Assembly: GCA_029204225.1 (NCBI GenBank)
Contig: CM055109.1
Coordinates: 3,550,733-3,614,732, forward strand
Direction of reading: 5' to 3'
From: Diphasiastrum complanatum
Lineage: Eukaryota > Streptophyta > Lycopodiopsida > Lycopodiales > Lycopodiaceae
Length of the DNA: 64,000 nt
The translations under genes and the position numbers were made by a program. This document shows, one piece after another, positions 22,970 through 33,153 of this stretch. Position 1 is the first letter of the stretch. Each line of letters opens with the position of its first letter. The notes below the pieces were generated by a model. It was not told the origin of the DNA. It did not search any database and saw only the letters and a list, made by a program, of their open reading frames with translations.

Positions 22970-23232
22970 TGTTTTCATTATTCAAAACAAGACATTCGGA
23001 TTTGCTTTGATTTCATTCTTTTAAAATTTAAGAAAGGCAAGGCAAGACATTCAGATTTGTTTTGTTTTCATCTTGTTAAAATTTAAGAAAGGCAAGAAAA
23101 TTGACTTTCGAATTTGCGTTGTTTTCATTATCTTAAGATTTTAGAAAGGCATCGGATTTGCTTTGTTTTCACTATCATAAAATTAAAAAAAGTCAACGAA
23201 TGGCATCCAAATTTGCTTTGTTTTCATTATCC
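22970..23232. repeat. Minisatellite, about 60-base unit, about five copies
   Basis: Unit outline: 'gacattcggatttgctttg', then 'ttttcattatc', then 'ttaaaatttaagaaaggcaag'. Copies are imperfect and vary in length. Confidence 0.65.
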
Positions 23233-23312
23233 GACGATACATCCGACGAGTTACATCCATGAGTTATTGAATCTAGATCCAACTCTGTAACTAAAGCTAC
23301 ATCCGACAAACC

Positions 23313-23412
23313 ATCACTTACCATAGACATTCGGCTGATCACTTACCTCAAACATTTGGCTGATCACTTACCACAAATATCCGGCTGATCACTTACCACA
23401 GACATTCGGTAG
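23313..23412. repeat. Minisatellite, 25-base unit, four copies
   Basis: The unit 'atcacttacc' plus 'acagacattcggctg' repeats four times with one to four changes per copy. Confidence 0.8.
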
Positions 23413-23469
23413 CCTCCAAAAATATAAAACACTTTTTGTAGGTATGAGCACATACACACTCATACACAT

Positions 23470-23470
<1 letters not shown>

Positions 23471-23500
<30 letters not shown>

Positions 23501-23530
23501 TGCACATAGATGCACACACACATGCACACC
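23471..23530. repeat. (CA)n-rich tract
   Basis: CA/AC dinucleotides with minor interruptions. Confidence 0.85.
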
Positions 23531-23768
23531 TAAAAGCACACACCCGCACACATGTCAAGGTGTCGAAGCTTCATGTCGATGCATGTCAAAACCATCCAAA
23601 ACACCACCAAATGACTGACCAACAAAATTTTGGGCACATCTAATTATGTCTGCCTTCAATCATCAATCGCCCGCTCTGAACATCATCCACATGTCTCGAC
23701 CACAAGCCACCACCTAGATCATCGGTTGCCCATTGCCCGTCATCGACGGGCACAATTAACTAGTATAC

Positions 23769-23780
<12 letters not shown>

Positions 23781-23821
<41 letters not shown>
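23781..23821. repeat. (AT)n microsatellite
   Basis: Uninterrupted AT run preceded by a short (CATA)n run. Confidence 0.95.
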
Positions 23822-23823
<2 letters not shown>

Positions 23824-24000
23824 ACTATTTGTGCGCATGTGTATGGGTGCACCTCCTCCTTTCCTCACCCATGCATACACACTTTTTTAACTAAAACTGA
23901 TGGGGAGTGGGATGCATGTATGGGGAAAGTGCATATCCCCATACATTTGCACATTGTGTGCATTGAGGGGGGGGGGGCCCAAAAAAATTTCCCACCCCCT
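23822..24000. repeat. Dispersed repeat B, copy 2
   Basis: Starts 'caactattt' after an AT run and carries 'cccatgcatacacac', 'gatgcatgtatggggaa' and a C-rich tail, in the order of 22382-22550. Confidence 0.5.
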
Positions 24001-24340
24001 CCCTCCCTCCCACTCACTAAATTCAAATATCTTTCTCTAAATTCAAATATTTGAAGTTTGAAGTTAAAGTTTTATTTTTTTCACACACTTTAATGTGTTT
24101 TAAACTTTAGCCAATAATCTTTATTAAATGGCTTTCTTATTTATTTTGAATTACAAAAGTTTTACCCATAAATCATGAACATAAATTTTTTTTTTGACTA
24201 CCATAAGCTATTTTTTTTTTTTCCCAATCCTTCAAATCCCTATCTTGGCCCGCCATTTTTTGGAATGTTTAACCACAAGCCCAAACTCACAAGCTTTACC
24301 TCCTAAATCGTGAGCAAAAGAGACAATAAAAAAAGAATTT
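24001..24340. other. AT-rich intergenic sequence
   Basis: No gene recognised. Confidence 0.4.
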
Positions 24341-24510
24341 GGAACACACGTGCGTGTGTGTGCATATATACACACACGTGTGCGCGCGCCTATGTGTGTG
24401 TGTGTGCGCCTATGTGTGTGTGCGCGTGTGTGGGTGAGAGCTTTCCCCAACACATCGAATGTGTGTGTGTGTGTGCACGCATGCGCACGCGCGCACACAC
24501 ACACATCTCC
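24341..24510. repeat. Alternating purine-pyrimidine tract, (TG/CG/CA)n
   Basis: Long stretches of gtgtgtgc, cgcgcgc and cacacac alternate with few breaks. Such tracts can adopt Z-DNA under torsion. Open frames on either strand here are by-products of the repeat. Confidence 0.8.
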
Positions 24511-24631
24511 ATATAAATTTTTTTTTGTGGATGAGGTATATTGTATGAAATATAGAGTCTAGAGTCTTTTTTTCTCCTTCCCTCCCTCCCACGGGCCCCA
24601 CTTCTATCTCTCCATACACAGGCTGACCAAA

Positions 24632-24663
<32 letters not shown>
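24632..24663. repeat. (TG)n microsatellite
   Basis: About 16 TG units. Confidence 0.9.
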
Positions 24664-24674
<11 letters not shown>

Positions 24675-25639
24675 TGTAAAACACCTCCCCTTTAAAACGT
24701 AAACCCCTTTAAAATTGTGAACCCCCACTCCCCATAAGACAAAAAAAGTGAAGGGGCTTTTTGGCTCCCCATAAACTAAGTTTATTTTTTTTTAAAGGTG
24801 ACAAAAAAAGTTACCCATCAAGAAAGAAACCCCCCCGCTCTTCAAAAAAAAAAACTAAGATTTTTAAGGGTGGATCACATCTTTTTTAACACTCCCTCGC
24901 CCTTTTTTGTCACACGGCAAAACCCACCCACCCATCTCCCCTAAGCACTTAAACCATCAGCCTCTTGCCCAAACAACTTGCTCTTAACCATTAGGGAGCA
25001 CACCCGCACTCCGCCCACCCCATATGTTCCCCGCTTCTCCTGTCAATCCACCTTAAAAAAGAATCATCGATGAGCAGACACCCACTAAGATTTATTACAT
25101 GGCTTTCTTATTTCTTTTGAATTACCAAAGTTTTACCCATAAATCATGAACAGATAGTTTTACCCAAAGTTCTTTTCTCCGTCTATTTTCCATGCTCTAT
25201 GAAGGAAGATATTTCCCAATCTCATCCTTGCAACGACTGTGGGAAGTAGTAGAAGTTGAATATCTAAAACTAGACATTCTTTTATTTATTCAAATTGAAA
25301 TGGAAATTTGACACGAAGTTTTCCTTTGTTCTTATCTCAAGGGTTCTTCATTTTTCTTTTTTCCCAGCTCGGTAGTTTTTTATTCTCTTGTTGCACAAGT
25401 TTGCTTGATCAATTTATTTCATCATCCACATAAATCACACACACGCAAATTTCATACACACACACATACACCATCGACCACATAAATCACATACACAATT
25501 CAAGCACAAATCATACTCACAGATACACACAAATCCATACACAATGGCGGACACACTATGCTAGACTACCCACACGCATGCAGAGATATACGCACTCTCA
25601 CGAATACACACATACATAAACACATGCACTCACGTACAT
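24664..25639. other. Intergenic sequence with CA-rich tail
   Basis: No gene seen. Homopolymer runs are frequent, and 25430-25639 is rich in interrupted CACA and ATACA. Confidence 0.4.
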
Positions 25640-25745
25640 ACACACATATACATTGGCCACCTGTCAACGACCATCAGCTTTCCTCCTAAACCGACCATCA
25701 CCCAGATCGGCGGCCGCCAATAGGCCATCCCGTCGGCGTCAACCG
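25640..25745 (-). repeat. Dispersed repeat C, inverted copy
   Basis: Read on the minus strand it gives 'ggtttaggaggaaag', 'gatggtcgttgac', 'ggtggccaatgtat', matching the plus-strand block at 27235-27410. A weaker relative lies at 23690-23760. The two main copies face each other around the Ca2+-ATPase fragment. Confidence 0.6.
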
Positions 25746-25821
25746 ACTGGCACTCTTTACTAGTGTGAATGGGTGCTACGTTTGTATCGTCGTCAGCATG
25801 GGCATGAATACATAAATTGGT

Positions 25822-26172
25822 AAAATACAAGCGCAGATCCATGAAGCTTCTCTGGAGGAAGATGATACACCTCTAAAGAAGAAATTGGATGAGTTTGGCT
25901 TTAGTCATTCGCGTAATTTGTGTGCTGGTTTGAATAATCAACTACAAATATTAGTGAAATTGAATGAGTTTGATTTTAGTCATTGGCGTAACTTGTGTGT
26001 TGGTTTGGATAATCAGCTACAAATACTAGTGGCTTTGGCTGTCGCTGCCATTCCTGAAGGGCTACCGGCTGTGATTACAACATGCTTAGCCTTGGGAACA
26101 AGAAAAATGGCGCAGAAGAATGCGATAGTTTGGAAGTTACCGAGCATTGAAATGCTGGGCTGCACGACAGTT
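25822..26172 (+). pseudogene. Captured fragment of an ER-type P-type Ca2+-ATPase (ECA-like) gene
   Basis: A continuous 117-codon frame starts with '[21 protein letters not shown]' (as separate pieces: [20 protein letters not shown]) and ends '[19 protein letters not shown]', '[10 protein letters not shown]', '[12 protein letters not shown]'. These match the segment before transmembrane helix 4 and the PEGL calcium-site helix of plant ECA pumps. The sequence stops just before the DKTG phosphorylation motif. The roughly 50 residues normally between them are replaced by two copies of a 75-base direct repeat (25885-25959, 25960-26034), each reading KL-x-EF-x-FSH-x-RNLC. With no DKTG, no ATP-binding domain and a duplicated core, this cannot be a working pump. 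Facing copies of repeat C on both sides suggest transposon capture. Confidence 0.75.
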
Positions 26173-26482
26173 AGAGGACTGCAATGCTACTCTGTATCTC
26201 TATTTCTTCAATTTTTACAGCGTTTTCATTTGTACCCATACGCGCTCTTCCTCCAAGGTCCAAAAACCAAAACGTGAGTTATGATGGTTTGTTACTTGCT
26301 CTGATCTTCTCAAACTGTCAAGTTCTTTTTGATCCAAGACAGCCCTCTCATTCAAATATACGTGTTTTCAATAAGCGGCCTTCCTCGTTACTTCTGCAAT
26401 ATGGGCAACTAGAGTTGCTCTGAATCCATTCATCGATGCAGTCTAACTGAAAACAGTGACCGCAAACAGACAGTTTTCACAA
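26173..26482. other. Sequence between ATPase fragment and inverted repeat
   Basis: No coding frame continues. It may be intron carried along with the captured gene piece. Confidence 0.3.
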
Positions 26483-27170
26483 CTTTTGGTTGAGTACAAA
26501 GTCATTCAGACAGACATGTATTTTCAATGATTGCTCTACATACTTCTCAGATTCAAATTAAAGTGTTTCTATTCTGCAGTGTGTTTCAAAGTTAAAAGCG
26601 CAAATTCACAATAATTCTGGAACACATTTTTCTTTTAAAAAATAGAGTGAAATGTATTTATATTGCTTTCTACCCTGCAAAACACCTTATGAAACACTTT
26701 TAGCCACAATTTCTTGGAAGGAAAGTATGGGAATAAAACAATCCATTGCTAGATAACTCCCCACATGATTAGAACAGCTTTTGTTGGTTCTTTGATGCAA
26801 TCATAACATCGATAAAAGTTAAACTGAAAACAAAGCATGTTTCCAGCACTTTTTCTAGGCAGGAAAAAGTGGTGAACAGCCGTTCTGAAACTTAGATTCG
26901 CCAAAAAATGCCTCCTCCACAAGAATGGTGGGTCATGTTTCTTGTGTCATTCATGTCCGTTCTTCATCAGAAAGATGGATGATCTCTGTGAGCAAAATCC
27001 ATCTCTGTGGCTTTTGCTCTGCGGGGAACCAGTAGCACCCAGCCTGGGTAGTTTGCATCATTGGACAACAACACCTCACATAGATCCCATGACTCTACAG
27101 GCACTGTGCTCTTCGCTAGCTCTTCCCACAACTAAAAACACGAGCTCACAACCTCTCACCCTTTGCTAAA

Positions 27171-27172
<2 letters not shown>
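26483..27172 (+). repeat. Large inverted repeat, left arm
   Basis: Pairs with 29330-30000. Sampled stretches (for example 26581-26840 against the complement of the right arm) differ at roughly 9 in 260 positions, so the arms are about 95% alike or better. It ends inward at a (CT)n run. No transposase or other protein is encoded in it. Confidence 0.9.

Positions 27173-27214
<42 letters not shown>
27173..27214. repeat. (CT)n at inner end of left arm
   Basis: About 21 CT units, mirrored by (GA)n at 29236-29329. Confidence 0.95.
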
Positions 27215-27229
<15 letters not shown>

Positions 27230-27234
27230 GAGCA

Positions 27235-27410
27235 GCGATGGCCTAGGAGGAAAGCCAATGGTCGTTGACGGGCGAGCATCGGTGGTTTAGGAGGAAAGTC
27301 GATGGTCGTTGATGGGTGGCCGATGTATGTGTGCCGATGGTCGTTGATGAGTGGCCGATGGTCGTTGACGGTTGGCCGATGTATGTGTGTCCATACGTAC
27401 ATGGATGGCC
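27235..27410 (+). repeat. Dispersed repeat C with internal minisatellite
   Basis: 'ggaggaaag', 'gatggtcgttga' and 'ggtggccgatg' recur four or more times. Complementary to the block at 25640-25745. Confidence 0.6.
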
Positions 27411-27480
27411 GAAGTATAGTGGGTGGATGCCTGATTTTAAGTATCGAAAAAGTCTGATTTTGGGTATCGAAAAATTTTAA

Positions 27481-27503
27481 TTTAGGGTTTAGGGTTTAGG
27501 GTA
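27481..27503. repeat. Short interstitial telomere-type repeat
   Basis: Three tandem 'tttaggg' units, the plant telomere motif. Confidence 0.7.
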
Positions 27504-27539
27504 TCAAAAAATTCTTCTTTGCCAAGCTCAACATTGGGT

Positions 27540-27850
27540 CGAAAAAGTTCGATCCTTCAGAAAAATTCGAGTCTTAGAAAAAATTCCAATTTTTTAAAAA
27601 ATTCGAGTCTTTGAAAAAATTCGATCCTTTGAAAAAATTCGAGTCTTTGAAAAAATTCGAGTCTTAGGAAAAATTCAAATCTTATAAAAAATTCAAGTCT
27701 TAGAAAAAATTTGAGTCTTCAGAAAAATTCGAGTCTTTGGAAAAATTTGAGTATTTGGAAAAATTTGAGTCTTTGAAAACAATTGATTCTTCGGAAAAAT
27801 TTGAATCGGAAAAATTTGAGTCTTCCGAGAAATTCGAGTCTCTGGAAAAA
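27540..27850. repeat. Minisatellite, 18-19-base unit, about 15 copies
   Basis: Unit 'gaaaaattcgagtctttg'. In one plus-strand frame it reads E-K-F-E-S repeatedly (27737-27850), but no gene structure surrounds it. Confidence 0.8.
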
Positions 27851-28196
27851 GTGAGCCCGAGCATTTGCGCTCAAATTGTGTTCAGATCGGGCATTGTGCT
27901 CAAATTAATCGGCTCCAGCCCCCCCTTACAAAATTGGGCCAGAGCTATTAAATCTATTAAACCAGCGCTCAAATCTATTAAACCCTCTTTGGTTCGTAGA
28001 ATGTCAATACTACCAAAGTTTGGCTGATCAAGTGAGCGCATCTACTTTGTAGCATAAACCCTTTAGATACGACTCAGTCTATCTACAGCATCATGGCTGG
28101 TGAATAGCAATAAGCAAAGCTCGCCTCTTCTTGTTCTTGCTCCCTCTTCCTTCCTCCTCTTTCTTTTCTTCATGTCTTCTTGCTTTGGATCTTGCT

Positions 28197-28199
<3 letters not shown>

Positions 28200-28266
<67 letters not shown>
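28200..28266. repeat. (GA)n microsatellite
   Basis: About 33 GA units. Confidence 0.95.
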
Positions 28267-28268
<2 letters not shown>

Positions 28269-28608
28269 TTCACGTGCCTCCATAGAAGCAAACTAAATCG
28301 TTGTTGTGTGATATATGGCTTCCACAGAAACCTCTACACAAAACAAAAGAATTTTTTGCTATCGATAATTGAAATACGGGGATTACTTATCCAAGAGCAT
28401 AGCCAGGTTGAGGTTGGAGTTTGGTTTTGTGCCTTCAAAATACATTTGATAGTTATTAAGCCATTTAAGTGACTGATTTTTTGCAACTTCTATGTAGAGA
28501 AGGAAATACTGACAATTAATTGGACTCGTGGCAATTACATTGGCAAAGGACTTGCAACCTCTTGATCGTTTCTCTACATCGTAAGCCACTTATGCTATTC
28601 TAATAATC

Positions 28609-28885
28609 TACGCAACGTGTGCACTGTGAATGAAGGCACCAGGGCAAAGATGCTTAGCCGATTGGTGTGAAGATTGACTCGACTAATTTCGACTGAAATC
28701 ACCTCTAAAGGCCTTCATAATTTGTGCCAATAATAGGTGAAGGATTCTATGCAACGTGTGCATTGTGCATGAGGGCGTCGAGGCAAAGATGCTTAGCCGA
28801 TTGGTGTGAGGATTGACTTGACTAATTTCGACTGAAATCACCTCTAAAGGCCTTCATAATCGGTGCCAATAACAAGGGAAGGATT
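28609..28885. repeat. Tandem duplication, about 138-base unit, two copies
   Basis: Copies begin 'ctacgcaacgtgtgcactg' (28609) and 'ctatgcaacgtgtgcattg' (28747). Both continue through 'gcaaagatgcttagccgatt', 'tttcgactgaaatcacc' and 'aaggccttcataat'. Few changes separate them. Confidence 0.8.
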
Positions 28886-29234
28886 AGTTGGTTCAATGTA
28901 TGTATGAAAGCAATTGCGTGCTTAAAAATCATACCAATAAACTTGTAATTGTGTAGGCAAATCAACAAAATGGCATGTGCAAAACAAAACATTGTTTAAC
29001 TCATTGCCAAACTGCCATTAAACTTTAGTAAACCAATAAATCTATGAACCCGCTTGAATAACCATTGGAAAAGATAAAAAAACAATTTACTAAAAATCAA
29101 CTACCCCACCTCCCTCCTCCCCATGCAAAAATATTTAAAAAGCTTAATTTTTAATTCTCCCCCACCCACCCTCTCCTTCCTGGATTTCCCTCCATAGGGC
29201 CTCTTCCTACTGGCCTCGAGCAGAAAGAGTCTCG

Positions 29235-29235
<1 letters not shown>
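28886..29235. other. Spacer sequence inside the large inverted repeat
   Basis: No gene seen. Confidence 0.4.

Positions 29236-29329
<94 letters not shown>
29236..29329. repeat. (GA)n at inner end of right arm
   Basis: About 47 GA units, longer than the matching CT run of the left arm. Confidence 0.95.
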
Positions 29330-29331
<2 letters not shown>

Positions 29332-30000
29332 AGTTTAGCAAAGGGTGAGGTTGTGAGCTCAAATTTTTAGTTGTGGGAGGAGCTAGCGAAGAGCTCAGTG
29401 CCTGTAGAGTCATGGGATCTATGTGAGGTGTTCTTGTCCAAGGATGCAAACTACCCAAGCTGGCTGCTACTGGTTCCCCGCAGAGCAAAAGCGACAGAGG
29501 TCATCCATCTTTCTGATGAAGAACGGACATGAATGACACAAGAAACATGACCCACCATTCTTGTGGAGGAGGCATTTTTTGGCGAATCTAAGTTTCAGAA
29601 CGGTTGTTCACCACTTTTTCCTGCCTAGAAAAAGTGCTGGAAACATGCTTTGTTTTCAGTTTAACTTTTATCGATGTTATGATTGTATCAAAGAACCAAC
29701 AAAAGCTGTTCTAATCATGGGGGGAGTTATCTAGCAATTGATTGTTTTATTCCCATACTTTCCTTCCAAGAAATTGTGGTTGAAAGTGTTTCGTAAGGTG
29801 TTTTGCAGGGTAGAAAGCAATATAAATACATCTCACTCTATTTTTTAAAAGAAAAATGTGTTTCAGAATTATTGTGAATTTGTGCTTTTAACTTTGAAAC
29901 ACACTGCAGAATAGAAACACTTTAATTTGAATTTGAGAAGTATGTAGAGCAATCATTGAAAATACATGTCTGTCTGAATGAGTTTGTACTCAACCAGAAG
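29330..30000 (-). repeat. Large inverted repeat, right arm
   Basis: Complement of 26483-27172. Its outer end ('ctcaaccagaag') falls directly against mid-domain Copia pol sequence at 30001, so the arm boundary is a breakpoint. Confidence 0.9.
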
Positions 30001-32146
30001 CCTCAATTTGATGAGAAAATTGGAGATGGCAACAGGATTGCCTACCATAGAAGATCACTTGAAATCGATGTGCGAATCTTGTGTATATGGGAAGCAGCAT
30101 CGAGAGAAGTTCAATAAAGGGGGTGTTGCAAGAGCAAAGAACATCCTGGATTTAATCCACACAGATTTATGCGGGCCTATGAGGACCATGTCCTTCGTAA
30201 AGCCTTCTATTTCATGACCTTTATTGATGATATGTCACGTAAGACGTGGATCTACTTCTTGAAGAAGAAATCAGATGCATTTGATAACTTCAAGAGCTTC
30301 AAAGCATTGGTCGAAAATCAAACAGGTAGGAAGATCAAAGTCCTAAGATCAGATAGTGGAGGTGAGTACAAGTCTAATGACTTCAATGATCTTTGTGATC
30401 AATGTGGGATTAAAAGACAATTTACGCAAGCTCATACTCTTGCTCTCAATGGTGTAGCTGAGCGCAAGAATCATATGATTGTGGAAAGTGCCAGATCTAT
30501 GCTAGCTGAGATGAAACTACCAAAAGATGTTTGGTCAGATGCATGTAGCACGACAGTCTATCTTCAAAATAGAAGTCCTACCATTGCCATACCAAAGATA
30601 ACACCTGAGGAAACATTCACGAAGAAGAAATCAAAGGTGAACCACTTGCGAATCTTTGGATGTAAGGCCTTTGTACACATTCCTAAGGAAGAGAGACGTG
30701 AACTTGATGTAAAAACTATCAAGTGCATATTCCTAGGATGTGATGATCGTGTGAAGGGCTATAGATGTTTTGATCCGGTTGAAAACAAAATCCATATAAG
30801 TCGTGATGTTATCTTTGATGAATCAAAGATGTATGAAGACGAGGATGCTGAGAAGATAGACACATCCAGTGGGAAAGATGGTATAGTGAGGATACCACCT
30901 GATGATGATCCATTCATTGACCTTCCGAGTGATGAACATGAGGATAAATCTCAAGATACTACTACTCAATCTCAAGAAACAGGTTGGAGAGGTAGGGACA
31001 AACCTTTTGGTGCAAGAAGGATTGAAGTTGCAGGTGACAAACGCAAGGAGAAGGATGTACCGTGGGATACATTTTCACCAGGAAGCCGATCACCTGACAG
31101 AAAGCTCCCTAAGTGGCTTGAGAGATTGATGAAGAGCCGCGACATAGATGACTTTCCAGGATCATCTAACCAGGGAGAGCTACGAAGATCAACAAGAGAG
31201 AAGATACAACCTGAAAGGTATGAAGCAAATTATGCCCTCTTATCTAGCATTATTCAAAGCAAAGAACCTTCGACTTATGGTGAAGCGATGGATGATGACA
31301 TTTGGTTCAAGGCCATGGGAGAGGAGATGGAGTCAATTTCTAAGCATAGCACATGGGACTTAGTAGAACCACCAGTTGGCAAGAAACCCATTGGTTGCAA
31401 ATGGGTATACAGGACTAAGTACCATGCAGATGGAAGTATAGCAAAGCACAAAGCAAGATTGGTGATCAAAGGGTACGCACAAAATAAAGGCATCGACTAT
31501 GAGGAGACCTTTGCGCCGGTTTGTAAGTGGAATACTCTACGTCTACTTATTGCTTTAGCTTCACATTTTGGTTGGTATAGCAGGATTGATGCCTACTTTC
31601 GTTCAAAGGGGATGGTGAGAACACATTCTGATCCAAATCTATATGTCTAATGCTTTGATGGTATGGTTGCATGATGGTTTACCTGAGTTGTGTGGCTATG
31701 TGGATGCGAACTGGGGAGGTGACTATGATGATCGTAGATCCACCACAGAATATATATTCCAGTTTTGTGGTAGTTGCTTTTCTTGGTCTAGTAAGAAGCA
31801 AAGTACAATTGCTCTTTCCACCACATAGGCAGAGTATAAGGCAATGTGTAGTGCTGCATAGGAAGCTATATGGTTGAGACAAATCTTGGAAGAAATTGGC
31901 ATGAAGCAGAAAAATCCCATGACTTTACATAGCGACAGTCAGAGTGGAATTCAGCTAGCAAAGAATCTAGTGTTCCATGCGAGAACTAAACACATTGAGA
32001 TTCAGTATCACTTCATACGTGAGAGGCTGCTGAGTCATGAAATTCATGTTGTTCATTGTAGCATAGAAGAACAACTAGCTGATATTTTCAGTAAGCCACT
32101 TACTGGAGAAAAGTTTGATAAATTTAGATCAAAGAAAGTTTGTTGA
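30001..32146 (+). pseudogene. Copia pol relic: integrase to RNase H, with RT deletion
   Basis: The plus strand gives the pre-integrase end ('LNLMRKLEMATGLP', 'CESCVYGKQHREKF'). A long integrase core follows (30199-30900: 'FIDDMSRKTWIYF', 'RSDSGGEY', 'NGVAERKNHMIVE'), then the RT entry 'WVYRTKYHADGSIAKHKARL'. RT is cut short: near 31573 the sequence jumps from 'LIALASHFGW' to 'YSRIDAYF', losing about 60-70 residues. Near 31648-31665 a second gap removes the YVDD region. RNase H follows ('GYVDANWGGDYDDRRST', 'KKQSTIALST'), interrupted by two TAG codons. Everything upstream, including gag, protease and 5' LTR, is missing at the inverted-repeat border. It cannot encode a working polymerase. Confidence 0.85.
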
Positions 32147-32190
32147 CTTTGAAGCTATGTATATGACTGTATAAAAAGTGACTCTACTTT

Positions 32191-32497
32191 AAGGGAGAGA
32201 GTTAGAATTAAAGTTAGAATCACTGTGTTACTGTACTGTGAGTCCTATCAGTGGATAAGGATCAGTTGGCCTCACCACGAGACAAGTCAACGGGGCACGC
32301 GTCCCACCAACGACAACCTGGGTCATGCATGGGTTGCCTGAGTGAACAACTATATGTACAGTGTAATTTCATTTTGAGAAATATAGTTGCTATGTGAGCT
32401 TGCTGTGGAGAGTGTTTTCTGTCTGTGTTACTGTGTAGCATGATCTGTGTTCCTGTGCAAAGCAGATTCTAAGTGTTTGGCTGATCAGTTCTAAACA
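32191..32497 (+). mobile_element. Polypurine tract and probable 3' LTR of the preceding Copia element
   Basis: 'aagggagag' at 32191-32199 follows the RNase H tail, as expected. An LTR would begin at about 32200 ('agttagaatta', for the usual TGTTAG). The end near 32497 ('ttctaaaca') is a guess since no partner LTR exists. Confidence 0.45.
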
Positions 32498-32539
32498 AAA
32501 ATTTGCAGACATGTGCAGTACTGTAAAAATAGGGTATAA

Positions 32540-32895
32540 AAATCTCGGCGAAGGTTTCTAGAGATCTGAACCTATCAGGCGAACGTTTTCCAGGGCTGGC
32601 GAAGGATGAACCTTCGCCCAAGAGGGTCCTTCGCCCAGGTACTGTCATAAATGTATTTTTTCACAATCTAAACCTATGGACAACCTAATTTTGACATTTT
32701 AAGATCATCTAGCAGGTCGGCGAAGGTTCATAATGAGGTTATGATGCTCGGCGAAGGTTCTCAGAATGGCATATCACTGAACATTCGCCTGACTCAAAAA
32801 TTGGATTTTCTCTTGTCAGGAACTTTCGCCCACCTCAATTTAGATAAATCAAGGGTGGATGTACAGTCTGAGAGCTCAGCGAAGGTTTTTGGTAC
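32540..32895. repeat. Cluster of 'ggcgaaggtt' motifs in both orientations
   Basis: At least nine exact or one-off copies: forward near 32546, 32598, 32717, 32749, 32876; reverse ('ccttcgcc' or near) at 32611, 32630, 32781, 32820; a variant at 32577. Spacing is irregular. No coding context. Confidence 0.6.
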
Positions 32896-33153
32896 TGTAT
32901 TAGGCCAAATCTGTCCAAATCAGTGATTTTCTAAGTCATTGTCCATCAAAAATATTGTGCTTCCTTTTTCTTATGCTGATGACTTCCTGACTTTTGCTCA
33001 TAAGTATTTCCTTATTTTTTTTGCTTTTTTTTTTTTAACTATCTTTTTCCAAAAAAAGTCAGCAAATTAAATACTGAAAACAAAAAATTGAAAAAACAAA
33101 TAAAATTAAAAAATATATTGAGATCAGGCTTGCTGAATTGGCGGAGCAGGCTA
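32896..33153. other. AT-rich sequence, nothing recognised
   Basis: Homopolymer-rich; may include the degenerate 3' end of the minus-strand retroelement that follows. Confidence 0.3.

Noticed and set aside
23313-23412. Four regular 25-base repeats considered as a CRISPR-like array
   Set aside because: Copies are contiguous without spacers, imperfect, and in plant nuclear DNA. It is a minisatellite.
24232-24728. Cys/Val- and His/Thr-rich open frames on both strands
   Set aside because: By-products of TG/CA dinucleotide repeats.
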